Source of the DNA: Diphasiastrum complanatum
Taxonomy: Eukaryota; Streptophyta; Lycopodiopsida; Lycopodiales; Lycopodiaceae
DNA length: 64,000 bases
Direction: 5' to 3'
NCBI GenBank assembly: GCA_029204225.1
Contig: CM055113.1
Span: 14,907,471-14,971,470 of the forward strand
The notes under the pieces were generated by a model, which made no database searches, was not told where the DNA came from, and was given only the letters and a program-made list of their open reading frames with translations. Positions 1 through 11,591 of the stretch are shown in pieces (within the stretch, counting starts at the first letter, position 1; the number at the start of each line of letters is the position of its first letter). A program made the position numbers and the translations under genes.

Positions 1-613
1 ATTGTTTTTACTTATAGATGTACTTCTTGTAAATACCGAAATGGCTAAGTCACCGGCCTGTGGTGACCTTTGTAACAGAAATGTATTAATGATGTTTCTG
101 AGCCTCGGAGTTGCATGTTGGTTGGGTATAGGGTACTGGGTCATTAATTCAAAGTGGCTGGACTGACCTCCTAGAAAGTAGGAGTTGACTAGTCAACGTG
201 ACACATGTCATATGCTCACTAGGACACTTGGTCCAGTGAATGAGTGACACATGCCAGGGTTGACTGGTCAAGCATGACACGTGTCACATGCCCACTGGGA
301 CATTTGGTCCAATGGATGAGTGACATATGTCAACCTACTCACTTGCCTATGTGTCAGGGTACTGCCAAGTGGCAAGTGTCGACTGTGCATGGAGTTGGCC
401 ATGTGTCGAGATTCAGGAAGGGTCAGGGTTAAGGGGTGCTTGAGGATTTTGGATAAGTGAGCCTAGAGAGAGGCATTCTTCATCATAATCTATGCAGCAA
501 AGGCTGGGAGGAGACAAGGCAGCCAGCTCCATCTTGTGTTAGAAGTAATTTGATGCTTGTATGTGCAGGAAGTTAGCAAGGTTTGAAAAGAGGATCAGAG
601 AGGGAGTCTGACA
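1..613 (+). repeat. Left LTR of chromovirus A (5' end cut by window)
   Basis: Aligns with 5554-6174 almost base for base. The first roughly 33 bp present in the right copy lie outside the window. It ends in TCTGACA, directly before a primer site. Confidence 0.95.
182..335 (+). promoter_or_regulatory. Duplicated U3 module with palindromic W-box and G-box-like sites
   Basis: Two tandem units of about 75 bp start at 182 and 257. Each begins with a self-complementary TTGAC pair (TTGACTAGTCAA, and TTGACTGGTCAA in the second) followed by a CANNTG palindrome (GACACATGTC, GACACGTGTC). TTGAC is the known WRKY core and CACGTG the bZIP/bHLH G-box. The same array is in the right LTR at about 5744-5895. 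Regulatory use is inferred. Confidence 0.5.
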
Positions 614-615
614 TT

Positions 616-628
616 TGGTATCAAAGCC
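616..628 (+). other. Primer binding site, tRNA-Met type (element A)
   Basis: TGGTATCAAAGCC two bases after the LTR end. It matches the usual plant initiator tRNA-Met site TGGTATCAGAGC apart from small differences. Confidence 0.75.
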
Positions 629-1178
629 AAGGTTTTGCAAGTTTTGGAAACTTAGGACAGCAAAAACAAAAACGTTCTAGAGAGAGAAAGGGGAGTTTTT
701 TGCTCATAACTTTTGATTGATAGCTCAAATGGCTATGGGATCTGTTGCAAACTGTTCTTATTGCCAAGGCACAGTAGATTAGTCACAGGAACCAACCCCA
801 GCAACGAAATCCAAGCGATTTCGAGAATTTTCTTGTAGCTGGTGGGCGCTGGCAAGCTGAAGAGTTTTGTCTTCATAACTTTCCACTCGGTTCTTGGATC
901 ATCCTCAAATTTTGGAAGTCTTCTAGGCAGACCTCAAGGGCTGTAGTATGCAATTTACAGCAAAGAAAACGGAGTCCTATGGTGTTTTTTCAAAATTTGG
1001 TTCTCATACATAGGTGCAAAACCAGCTGAGAAGAAATTGCTTGATGATTGGGCAATCCTAGCCTAAACCGGACTGTTAAGGGTTCATTGGAAAGCCAGCA
1101 GGAAGGCGACCTACTACAAATTGACCGCTCAGGAAAAGTCCAAGTCACGGAAAAATTATAGCAATCTAAAGTTTGGGG

Positions 1179-1199
1179 TTTAGGGTTTAGGGTTTAGGG
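1179..1199 (+). repeat. Three exact TTTAGGG telomere-type units in the leader of element A
   Basis: Three perfect TTTAGGG units in the untranslated leader upstream of gag, flanked by G-rich variants on both sides. This is the plant telomere unit but far too short to be a telomere relic. Confidence 0.85.
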
Positions 1200-1313
1200 G
1201 GTCTGATTTTTTGGGCGCCAAAATACAAGGAAAAAGGGTTTTGAGAGTTGTAAACTCATTTTTGCGGGTAATTTTGACTTCTAAACAAGTGGACAGCCTC
1301 CAACATTGCAAAT

Positions 1314-2290
1314 ATGGATCCATTAGGAGATGCAAGCACAGAAATCTTGAGAATCGAAGAAGTGGCAGCCAAGGTGGATGCCATGGAGGTGATTTTACAA
1401 CAAATTCTCGACCAACTAAAGTCGGCTAAATCTCCACAGGAACCTGAAAGGGTTAGTGGAACGGCTATGGTAGTCGTTGAGCCTGTGACAGTTGAGAAAG
1501 AAGCCGAACAACCATCAAAGATGCGGAAATTACCCACAATTAAAGATTTGAAACCGCCAAAATACACAGGAGCAGTTGCAGTACGCAACACCGATGCAGT
1601 CGAGAATTGGATTCAGAAGTGGGAAAAGGCTTTTCAGAATGTGTGGTATTGATGATGATGAACAGAAGTTTGCAAAAGCCACATATCGCTTGCAAGAGAT
1701 GGCACAACGCTGGTGGCGTAAAATTGAGAAGGATAATTTGGTGCCTGCAACTTGGGATCAGTTCAAGCGGATGTTCGCCGAGAATTGGGTGCCATTAGAT
1801 GAGAAAAACCAGGCGATGCAAGCATGGTCAAGTCTCAAACAAGGCAATACGTCCGTACAAGAATATGCGGACAAGTACAGAGAAGCACTGATGCGGATAC
1901 CTGAGGAGGTGCCGATGTTTTTACAGGTGTTTCAATTCGTGGAGGGCTTGCATGAAAACCTTCGGCCTTTTGTAAGGAAGGAGCGGGCTCCAAGCCTCCA
2001 CAGGGCTTTGCAGATGGCCCTATATTACGAAGATGGAAAAAAGGCCAAGGAGTCTGAGACACCTACTTCAAGAGGGTTTCAGCCTTGGGGGAAAAGAAAG
2101 TTTAAAAAATGGAAGGGTCAATCCTCGCAAGAGCAAATTCAGAGTGCGAAAAAGAGTAAAAGTGCGGGCGCCTTAGAAGGCAAAGGGTGGTATGGGACGT
2201 CCAATGCCCAAGGGGGCCAGCGCTTTTCTACGCTATCGCCGCAGGACTTGGAGCGGGCAAAGAAAGAGAACCTTTGCTTTGGCTGTCTAG
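1314..2290 (+). mobile_element. gag region of chromovirus A
   Basis: Encodes a Gypsy-type capsid region: an N-terminal coiled segment, then a retrotransposon gag core with WWRKIE and a downstream YADKYREAL block, then a Lys-rich tail ending in a CFGC-type knuckle start. Fossil, interrupted. Confidence 0.8.
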
Positions 2291-2339
2291 GTTTGATTAA
2301 ACGGTTGAGAGTGAGCACACAACCGTCCTTGTACCAGTA

Positions 2340-4020
2340 CACAGTCGAAATGGCTGATGGAAAGGGTGCGGAAGTGTGGGATGCCAGGGTTGTGGGTACG
2401 CCTCTAACCATTCAGAGCTATACTGAGGAGTTAGATTTTCAGATTACCCGTTTGGCTCGCTTTGATGTGGTGCTTGGAATTTGTTGGCATGTGGCTAAAA
2501 AACCCTACATCGCTTGGGATACTCATGTGTATGAGTTCTAGCACGATGGTAGGATTCACTCCCTGCGTGGAGAGCCTGATATGCCTCCTGGACCTTTGAT
2601 CACGGCAACGCAGTTGCGTAAGGTTCAAGTGTAAGTGCATGTATGTTTGTTTCTTGTATGATATGTCTGTTTATGCTAATGAGTCTGATGTATGTCAAAA
2701 ACAAACTAACCTTACTAAGAACCTAAATCGCCAAATTAGGGAGGAGTTTCTAGATGTGTTCACGAATGAGCTTCCATCTATTTTACCCCCTAAGAGAAAT
2801 GTGGAGCATAGAATCGAGTTAATTCCTGGATCATCTCCTGTTAATAGACCACCTTATAGAATGAGTCTGAAAGAGGAGGAAGAGGTCAGAAGCATGATTG
2901 AGGACTATCTTGCCAAGGGGCAAGTAAGACCTAGCTTCTCCCCCTTTGCCTCTCCGATCATTCTGGTAAAAAAGAAGGATGGGTCTTGGAGAATGTGTGT
3001 GGACTATCGAGGCTTGAACAAGATTACTGTTAAGCATCGATATCCTATGTCACGTATAGATGATCTTTTGGATGCCCTCCATGGTGCTACAGTGTTTAGC
3101 AAAATTGACCTAAAGAGTGGTTACCACCAGGTGAGAGTTTGAGAAAAGGATTTGCATAAAACTACCTTCCGGACTCGTTTTGGACACTATGAATTTTTAG
3201 TTATGCCCTTTGGATTGACTAACGCCCCTGCAACATTTATGATGTTAATGAACGATGTGCTTAGACCGTTTATGGGCAAGTTTGTGGTTAATTTCGTTGA
3301 TGACATACTTGTTTACAGTTGTGGTGATGCTAGGCATGTTAATCACCTAAGAACTGTGTTATCAACTTTGAAAGAAATAACATATTTGGACTTTATAGTG
3401 TCAGCAGATGGAATAAAACCGGATCCGCAAAAAGTTGTTGTTCTTCTTGCCTAGCCTATTCCTACAGACTTGACGGCACTAAGAAGCTTTCTAGGGTTGG
3501 CTGTGTTTTATCGTAAAGGTGTGAAGAATTATTCACACGTAGCTGCACCATTGACCGATATGTTACAGAAAAATAAATGGAAAGAGTGGACGGAAGTTCA
3601 GCAACGAAGTTTCGATGCTTTGAAACAAATTGTGGCTGACTTTGTCAATTTAATAATTGTTGACCCTCAAAAACCATTTGTCGTAGAAACGGATGCAAAT
3701 GACATCGCCGTTGGGGCAGTTCTGATGCAAGAGGGTAGGCCGGTGGCCTTTGAGAGCAAGAAGCTCAACCCTGCACAGAAGAATTATCCAACTCATGAGA
3801 AAGAGTTGTTTGCCATTATCCATGCTTTGAAGGCATGGAGGCATTATTTGTATGGTACGGAATTCTATGTGTACACCGACCATAACACTTTGAGATATTT
3901 CTGCAACCAGCCGGACCTAAGAGGGCGGCAAGCCAGGTGGACTGAGTTGATGCAGGAATTTCACATGGAAATTCGATACAAGAAAGGTGCCAAAAATCGT
4001 GTGGCTGATGCATTATCTCG
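2340..4020 (+). mobile_element. Protease, reverse transcriptase and RNase H region of chromovirus A
   Basis: A protease tail (FDVVLG) at about 2460-2480 is followed by RT blocks ([42 protein letters not shown]) and then RNase H (VETDAN, FESKKLNP, TDHNTLRYF, VADALSR). Order and spacing are those of Ty3/Gypsy pol. Fossil, interrupted. Confidence 0.9.
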
Positions 4021-4199
4021 GATATTGTATCAGATGTCTTTTGTGGTCATAGAAAATGACCTGATTGCTGAGATTAGACAGGCTCAACAAGAGGATCCTC
4101 ATTGTCAAGGAATTGTGAGGGAGGCAAATCTTGCGCACTCTTGACTCACACTTACCTTAAATATACCATAGAAGATGGTATGATTAAGAGAAATGGCAA

Positions 4200-5508
4200 A
4201 CTTCTCGTTCCAGCTTGTGAGGAGCTACGTAGGAAGATTGTTTATTTGTGTCATGATAGCCCTAGTGTAGGTCATCCTGGTGTGGATAAGACCTACGAGT
4301 TGATCTTACGTAACTTATGGTGGCCTAAGCTTAAAAAAGATGTTTACCATTACATGACGCATTGTTTGAAGTGCCAAGTCACTAAAGCTGAAAGGATTAA
4401 ACCTCGTGGAGTTTTACACCCACTACTTGTGCCAGAAGGAAGATGGGAGAGTATCTCCATGGATTTTATCACTAACTTACCTCGAACACAATCACAGCAT
4501 GATTCTATCTTGGTCGTAGTTGACAGGTTCACTAAGATGGCTCATTTTATTCCAACGCGTAAAAAGATTGATGCGGCTGGAGTAGCTAATTTGTTTATCG
4601 AGCATGTGTTCAGACTTCATGGATTACCATCATCCATAGTGTCTGACAGGGATACTCGATTCACTGGAAAGTTTTGGACTGCAGTTATGGCCAAACTTGA
4701 AGTCCAATTGAGAATGAGCAGTACGGAGCATCCTGAAACGGATGGCCAAACTGAGAGAGTCAACCATAACTTAGAGGATATGCTTAGAGCATTTGTTGGT
4801 GATAAGCAAATTCAGTGGGAGAAGTACTTGCCACTGTTGGAGATTGCTTACAATGACAAGAAAAATGTGAGTACTAAGATGAGTCCTTTCGAGCTTAACT
4901 ATGGATTTAGGCCAGCTAGCCCTGTTACGGTAGGAATTCCTCAGAGAGTGCCTAGTGCGGCTAATTTTCTAACTCAAATGAATGAAATGCTTAAGTTAGC
5001 GAAGGTTAATATTAGGCAAGCGATGAATCGAGCAAAGTCATATGCTGATCAGAATCGCACGCCTAGAGAGTTTGTGGTAGAAGACATGGTGTTTCTCCAA
5101 GTACCCAAGGACTCTAAGACCCTTAAGATGGGCAAATGTTACAAGTTGTCGCCGCGTTATTGTGGACCCTGGAAAATTGTTACAAGAATCAGTGATGTTT
5201 CTTATAAGTTAGATTTTCCTAAAACTTGTAAAGTGCATCCTGTATTTCATGTTTCTAGATTGAAACGGGTTTTACATAACAGTGATAACTTGTTGTCTGA
5301 TGGTTTGTTTGCATTCCAGGAGCAGGGAGAAGTAACCCATGGGCCAGCGAGGGTATTGGATAGGCGGGAGAGGCGTTTACGCAACCGTCTGATCCGTGAG
5401 TACTTGGTCGCTTGGCATGGCAAGCCTCTTTCTGATGCTACCTGGGAGACCGCGCACAGTCTGCGTGCACAGTACCCTAGCTTTGCCATCGCGGACGATG
5501 TTACCTGA
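4200..5508 (+). mobile_element. Integrase and chromodomain region of chromovirus A
   Basis: Integrase HHCC finger (HDSPSVGHPG, then CLKCQVTKAER), catalytic core with MDFITNLP, DRDTRFTGKFW and HPETDGQTERVN, a GPF/Y-like stretch (RYCGPWKI), and a chromodomain-like C-terminus (EYLVAWHGKPLSDATWE). This is the best-preserved part of the element. Confidence 0.92.
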
Positions 5509-5520
5509 GGGGGGAAGGGA
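5507..5520 (+). other. Polypurine tract of element A
   Basis: GAGGGGGGAAGGGA lies directly before the right LTR start TGTTACAG. Confidence 0.8.
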
Positions 5521-6172
5521 TGTTACAGCTTTTACTCCCTGTCCCGGTTGTTTACTGTTTTTACTTATAGATGTACTTCTTGTAAATACATAAATGGCTA
5601 AGTCACCGGCCTGTGGTGACCTTTGTAACAGAAATGTAAATAAAGCTGTGAATGATGTTTCTGAGCCTCAGAGTTGCATGTTGGTTGGGTATAGGGTACT
5701 GGGTCATTAATTCAAAGTGGCTGGACTGACCTCCTAAAAAGTAGGAGTTGACTAGTCAACGTGACACATGTCATATGCTCACTAGGACACTTGGTCCAGT
5801 GAATGAGTGACAAATGTCAGGGTTGACTGGTCAAACATGACACGTGTCACATGCCCACTGGGACATTTGGTCCAATGGATGAGTGACACATGTCAGCCTA
5901 CTCACTTGCCTATGTGTCAGGGTACTGCCAAGTGGCAAGTGTCGACTGTGCATGGAGTTGGCCATGTGTCGAGATTTAGGAAGGGTCAGGGTTAAGGGGT
6001 GCTTGAGGATTTTGGATAAGTGAGCCTAGAGAGGCATTCTTCATCATAATCTATGCAGCAAAGGCTGGGAGGAGACAAGGCAGCCAGCTCCATCTTGTGT
6101 TAGAAGTAATTTGATGCTTGTATGTGCAGGAAGTTAGCAAGGTTTGAAAAGAAGATCAGAGAGGGAGTCTGA

Positions 6173-6174
<2 letters not shown>
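5521..6174 (+). repeat. Right LTR of chromovirus A
   Basis: 654 bp, from TGTTACAG to TCTGACA. It starts after the polypurine tract and is followed at once by a GT microsatellite. The target duplication cannot be checked because the left junction is outside the window. Confidence 0.93.

Positions 6175-6221
<47 letters not shown>
6175..6221. repeat. (GT)n microsatellite abutting the right LTR of A
   Basis: About 23 uninterrupted GT units directly after the LTR end. The element may have inserted into or next to a GT run. Confidence 0.95.
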
Positions 6222-6222
<1 letters not shown>

Positions 6223-6471
6223 TGTCTAGGATAGCGACAGACATAACAAAGGAGGCATGCAATCTTTATTCTTATGAGACCCACCCACAAAGTCTCAAAC
6301 CATCAACTCGCAGATGCTAGTATTGAAACCCGAAAGAACACCTAGTTTGTTTGTTATTTAGATAACCTATTAGGCATGCTCTGTAAGCATCATTAACAAC
6401 TCATCGACATACAAGCTAAGCCTACTCAAAGCTCTTCACTCACACAGATACCATGCAACTGTTCCATATTG

Positions 6472-8197
6472 TCACATAACTAACTCATCATCAAGGAACT
6501 CTGGCTTCAGAGAAGCTGGATCTATGTAGTTAGAAACCAGCAGCCCAAGTGAACCTGATTCAAGCAAATACAGGCAAGAAAAACTTCATAAAGGTCAACT
6601 TTAAAACTTGATATGTCCTCATCAAAATGATACTCTAAGGAACCAATCAGATTTTATATTAGAGGTAGGCACATATCAGCAGACACTGGCTTTGAAGCTT
6701 GATTTAAATTAAAATAGGAAGCCCCTGGCTATTCATGAATAGTGGAAATATCAGCAGTTCTCTCACTGTCAGAGAGTTTGTGAGCTTGGTTGGCAGATTG
6801 TAAGTTGATTGTTGTCCTCTCCTGAAGTACTAAGAGCAGTAACATCATCAAGGCCTGCTACGAAATGATATTGCACCCAAGAAAATAATGATCCAACAGC
6901 AAGCACGTTTGGGACAATCCTTGAATAGACAGAAGTATTTTTGACTTGCAAAAGGGATTCACAAAGAAGCCCAGACAAGGTATCTTCAAAATATTCTTGA
7001 TCTCAACCTGGTTTCCAATCTCTTCAATCCTTTTCAGCATCAAGCAGCCAAATAATGAAGAAACTAAGTTTCTGCTCCCTTTCCATAAGCAGGTTCCTGC
7101 AGCAAAGACTCTCTCCCCTCTCTTGAAATAATTCTCCTCCTTGTATAAAGTTCTTTCCATCTTTATTGAGATTACTTCCTCCCTCCTGTTGGCAGCAAGC
7201 TCCTTTCCCAGCCTGGCAGCAAGTGACTTCCTCTCTTTGCAGGGAGTTTCTCTTTCCCAGGAATGAGGGTATTGCTTTGATTCTTCTATGAGGGTAAATG
7301 CATAAATGTACTTCCAGTGAAATTTGAATGTTGGAATGCTCATGCATGTATGTGACAGTTTCTTCCCACATTTTCCTGAATGCCTTAACCAGCTTGATAT
7401 AACTACATATGCATGAATGACTTTGCATGTTGGGTCCATCTTCTCAATTGGTTGAGATTAACTTTGCAATCCTGCACAGCATGAGTTGTTAACGTGTCTG
7501 CCTTGCCTGGATGTCTCACATATCTTGCGAACTTCCAGAAGTAATTACGTTGGTACTCCTTACGAAATATGTTGCTTGGGCCAGAGGTTCATCAACTCAA
7601 TCCAAAGACCAATGCCACCATTTCCCAATTCTAAGAATCTTGAGGATCCATATCAGCACTTTCTTGAATTTCCTATTTCACGTGCAGGACCCACTGCCAT
7701 ATTTCCTCTCTAAGAAGTGCCTATTTTGCAAGAGAACTTGCTAAATACGAAATATCCACTATACATGGTTTAAGGATGTTGCTAGTCCACTGTACTGTAA
7801 ATGGCTTAGCTAATTCTCTTAACTTGCTAGTCGTCTCTCTCTATTCTCTTGTTTACAGGAGCTTCTGTACGACTCTCTTCAGGGATCATCTTTGCAATGT
7901 ATTGTTTGCCTGCATATCAGAGTAAGAAGAGGATTCCCTAGGGACTCTCTTCCAACCCAAGGTTAAAGGCAAAATTCTACATGACTTTTCTACAGAGAGC
8001 TAGGATTTTCTTTTTATGTTTGGAACTCTTATATGATTCTGCAGTGGTCAAATTGAATCTTAGAAAGGATGTGGCAATAAACAACATTCATAGAGCATGA
8101 GTAGTGTGGACCTCAGAATGCTCAAAGTCACCCACAGAGAGTTCTCATGTTCTTCACAGATATTTTTCCATTTTTTTTTGGTATGTTTGTTGGATTT
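6472..8197 (-). CDS. 3' terminal exons of an unrecognised host gene
   Basis: Four short exons fit together on the minus strand. 8197-8158: acceptor TTGCAG, Lys-rich KKKWKNI, ends in phase 1 at a weak GTGAAG donor. 7909-7857: acceptor ATGCAG, reads KQYIAKMIPEESRTEAP, donor GTAAAC, phase 0. 6821-6767: acceptor ACTTCAG, reads ERTTINLQSANQ, donor GTGAGA, phase 1. 6554-6472: acceptor AATCAG, reads SLGLLVSNYIDPASL and ends DDELVM then TGA. Each junction keeps the frame and each acceptor follows a pyrimidine-rich stretch, which is hard to get by chance. I do not recognise the protein. It could be an extreme 3' part of the CTLH gene to the right, but the expected C-terminus of that family is different. 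The 8197-8158 exon is the least certain. Confidence 0.42.
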
Positions 8198-8250
8198 CTG
8201 CAAGATATCAAAGCCATAGTCACCAAGAAATTGAAATGGGGGAATGTTTG

Positions 8251-8930
8251 CATTGGATTTCATTCCTTAAATCATTATGTGACGTGAACTACTTACTCTG
8301 CAGTTTTACTCGCATTGTCGAGATAGTGTCAAAGGTTTCAAAGACAGTTTGCAAATACACATATTGTTGAAGCAGTGTCGAACAGACCTAAAACTATTAT
8401 TCGAGGGTTACTAATAATGACTTTAGCATATTTGTTTGTTAAGTCTTATCCATTTCGGTTCAATCCCATATTTCCACATGGCACCGGCCAGGTGGATGAC
8501 GGCGCATTCCGTTAGGGCTGTGCCATCAACAACCATAAATAGATCAGTAGATTAGTTCGTTTTAAGATTAAGAAGAGAGAAATTCATTAGTTGAATTAGT
8601 TCAAGTTTCAGGAGTAGTAATTCTTCTTTTCTTCTCTTCTCTCTCTGTTCCGCCATAGGCGTAGACTGATTGTTAATAAGCTATCGCAATTACAGTTTGT
8701 GTATGAATGTATTTTTCATCTTTTGCAATACATACTACACTTGACGCATGACTTGTCTTGTCTTACTTTTCTGTTATATTATGATCTGAGTTCTGATAAT
8801 TGGCAGTAATGCGATTTAGTTCTATCATTCATTTTCCGCACTTGTGAATGATAATAAGTTGTGTTAATGATAGGGTCGAAACTATCGAAGTCAAATAGTT
8901 ATTCGACTGTATGCAGCTTATTTTCGAACA
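8251..8930 (+). repeat. Left LTR of copia D
   Basis: 680 bp, ending TTTTCGAACA immediately before the primer site at 8931. The start is fixed by alignment with the right LTR and by the flanking GTTTG. A TATA-like CATAAATAG lies at about 8534. Confidence 0.88.
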
Positions 8931-8944
8931 TGGTATTAGAGCTC
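8931..8944 (+). other. Primer binding site of copia D
   Basis: TGGTATTAGAGCTC directly follows the LTR; one mismatch to the common plant tRNA-Met site. Confidence 0.8.
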
Positions 8945-9008
8945 AGTTTAAAGCTTTGGTAACTAGTTCAAAGCATTCATTATTACTGCCAAATTTTCAA
9001 TATCAGAT

Positions 9009-10585
9009 TTGTCTACGATGGATACATCATCCTCTAATTCTATCAAAAAGTTGGATGGCGACAACTATCACCTATGGAAATCCAAAATGAGGGTGATCCT
9101 ACAAGCGAAAGAGCTTTGGGAAATTGTCGAAGGTACTGAGGTTAAGCCTATTACAAATCCAGCAACCATTACCAAATGGAAGCAGAAGGATGGGAAGGCC
9201 TTCGCCCTTATCACTCTCAATACCAAAGATAATCATATCAATCATATTCGAGGCATTCAAACTTCGTTAGAAGCTTGGTGACTGCCAAACTTCATTTGAG
9301 AAAAAAAAAATTCTTATTTAAAATGGTTGATTCATATTCAATTACGAATCGCTTGAACAACTTCAAAAATCTTCTTGAGCAGATGTCTGCAAGTGGCGCA
9401 AAAATCAACAATGCAGATGTCGTCATGACTCTCCTGTCGAGCCTTCCTGATACCTACAAAAATTGGGTAATAATTATTTCTACTCAACAAGGTCTTACAT
9501 TAGCACGACTTTCATCTATGCTATTGGAGAAAGAGATCTGGAGAAATGGATCTTCATTCTCACATTCGGCACCAGAATCTGAAGCCCTTTATTCGAAGAG
9601 TTTCAATAAGAAGAAGTTGAAGAAAGCACGAAAGTCGAATAATAATTCGAATTCAGAACAAGAATCAAATTCGAATCTAACTTCATCAAACTCAAAATTA
9701 TTTTGCAGATATTGCAAATGAATTGGACATTTGCTAGAGGATTGTCGAATTCTTAAATCAAAAAAGCAATAGCAGCAACAATCGCCGCAGCAGTACGCTA
9801 ATGTAGCAGAAGGTTAGAAAGACTTCGACAAAGAAGCTGATGAGGCAGCATTTATGGCAAATGAAGACCGACAAGATATCGATTCTTGGTATTGGGATTC
9901 AAGTGCTACTCAACACAAGACTAGCCAACGAAATTGGTCTCATAAATACAATCAAGTTACGACTTAGAAATACGTCTCATTGGGCGACAGCGGTACTCGC
10001 AGTATTGATGGTATCGACACTGTCAAATTGCAATTTTGGGATGGTACTACTTTTATTCCAAATGTTCTTCATGTTCCAAATCTTACCAAAAATCTACTTT
10101 CTATTAGTAGAATTGTTGATTTGGGCCATAAAGTTGACTTGGATTCTAATACTTATTCGATATTAGACAAAAGCAGAAAATTACTTGCACTCAAAAACAT
10201 GCAAGGTAATCTTTACAAACTCAGTCATTGCAATACTTCAACTGTTCAAGCTCTATCTACTTCTACTTTGGAAGATAGAGATTTACTATGGCATTACAAA
10301 GTGGTTCATGTCAATTTTACCTGTCTTCGAAATATGTCAATGAAAAAGATCGTTCTAGATATTAACTATAGCAATATTTTAAACCGTACAATTTGTCGAA
10401 GCTGTATTCTAGCCAAGCATGCTAGAACTCCCTTCAAGTCTGATTCTCAACACACATCCAAAGGCGTGCTAGATATTGTGCACAGCGACATATGTGGACC
10501 CATGAAGACTCTCTCGATAGGGGGAGCAAAATACTTTCTGACCTTTATCGACGATTATTCAAGGAGGACAATAGTTTATTTCTAA
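9009..10585 (+). mobile_element. gag to integrase-start region of copia D
   Basis: A retrotransposon gag domain at the start, then a Ser/Asn-rich linker and zinc-knuckle start near 9700-9720, a protease region to about 10170, and the pre-integrase HHCC region with the first part of the integrase core (FIDDYSRRTIVYF) ending near 10585. Fossil, interrupted. Confidence 0.8.
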
Positions 10586-10892
10586 AGAAGAAAAGAAGCT
10601 ATATGATTAAGACATCTATTGTCGGACATTAATCTCAATCAATTACAAGCAACTTTTGTCTTTTGCAACAATCAGAGTACAATTGCTTTATCTATTAATC
10701 TCAGGTATCATTCACATTGAGATAAAGTATCATTTCGTCAAAGACAAACTACTCGAAAGGGAGATTGTTCTAATCTTTTGCAGAACAGAGTTCATGACAA
10801 TGGATATATTTACTGAAGCGTTATCATTCTACAATCATTCTAAGTTCACCATTATGCTCAACTTTATACCTCGATTTTTTTGAGTTCACATT

Positions 10893-10901
10893 AAGGGAAA
10901 G
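10893..10901 (+). other. Polypurine tract of copia D
   Basis: AAGGGAAAG directly before the right LTR start TGTTGAATTTC. Confidence 0.7.
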
Positions 10902-11591
10902 TGTTGAATTTCATTCCTTAAACCATTATGTAATGTTGAACTACTTACTCTCTGCATTTTTACTCGCATTGTCGAGATAGTGTCGAAGGTTTCGAAGACT
11001 GTCATACACGTATTGTCGAAGCAATGTCGACCTAGAACTATTATTCGAGGGTTACTAAATAACAACTTCATCAGATTTGGTTGTTGAGTCTTATCCATCT
11101 CGGGCATTTAGCACCTGCCAAGTGGATGATAGTGCATTCCATTAGGGCTGTGCCATTAACAACTATAAATAGATCAGTAGATTAGTTCATTTTAAGATTA
11201 AGAAGAGAGCAATTCATTAGTCGAATTAGTTCAAGTTTCAGGAGTAGTAATTCTTCTTTTCTTCTCTTCTCGCTCTATTCCGCCATAGGCATAAACTAAT
11301 AGTTAATAAGCTATCGCAATTACAGTTTGTGTATGAGCTAATTTATAGTAGAACATCTTACTCTGTTCCGCAATAGGCGTAAACTGATAGTAAATAAGCT
11401 ATCACAATTACAGTTTGTCTTACTTTTCTGTTATTCATACTATTATGATCTGAGTTCTGATAATTGGCAGTAATGCGATCTAGTTCTATCATTCATTTTC
11501 CGCTCTTGTGATTGATAATTTGTGTTAATGATAGGGTCAAAACTATCGAAGTCAAATAGCTATTCAACTATACCCAACTTATTTCCCAACA
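10902..11591 (+). repeat. Right LTR of copia D, with an internal tandem duplication
   Basis: 690 bp, starting TGTTGAATTTC and ending TTTCCCAACA. A block of about 58 bp containing a CCATAGGC-type core and ATAAGCTATC occurs twice (about 11273-11330 and 11361-11420). The left LTR has it once. Confidence 0.87.

Larger units (their letters stand above)
1..6174 (+). mobile_element. Ty3/Gypsy chromovirus A, LTR to LTR
   Basis: Nearly complete LTR retrotransposon whose extreme left end lies outside the window. Order of parts: left LTR, tRNA-Met-type primer site, leader, gag, protease-RT-RNase H, integrase with a C-terminal chromodomain, polypurine tract, right LTR. RT shows the DFKKLNK-like block, FVDD and [12 protein letters not shown]. 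RNase H shows TDHNTLRY. Integrase shows an HHCC finger and a DDE core with DGQTERVNH. A chromodomain is typical of plant chromoviruses, which target chromatin marks. The two LTRs differ by about a dozen substitutions over roughly 610 bp by eye, so the insertion is fairly young (under about 1-2 million years at usual plant rates; inference). It is broken, with about five interruptions of the reading frame. Confidence 0.93.
8251..11591 (+). mobile_element. Short Ty1/copia element D with two LTRs
   Basis: Two LTRs of about 680-690 bp flank an internal region of only about 2 kb. The internal part carries a copia gag (KLDGDNYHLWKSKM), a zinc-knuckle start (FCRYCK), a protease region, a GAG-pre-integrase domain (CRSCILAKHARTPF) and the beginning of integrase (VHSDICGPM). 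No RT or RNase H is present. The 5-bp target duplication GTTTG (8246-8250 and 11592-11596) shows one complete insertion unit. The LTRs differ by roughly a tenth or more by eye, so it is clearly older than A. Broken, with several interruptions; it could only have moved with outside help. Confidence 0.88.

Noticed and set aside
244-432. 62-codon frame repeated at 5807-5995
   Set aside because: It lies in both LTRs of element A; the similarity is LTR identity, not a gene.
6858-7439. Minus-strand frame of 193 codons
   Set aside because: Composition is not protein-like, two frames are open over the same DNA, and it conflicts with the better-supported small exons nearby.
7440-7520. Minus-strand LMLCRIAKLIS, which looks like the expected next CTLH exon (NELCRM)
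   Set aside because: Only a few residues agree, no proper splice signals bound it, and it runs into a stop.
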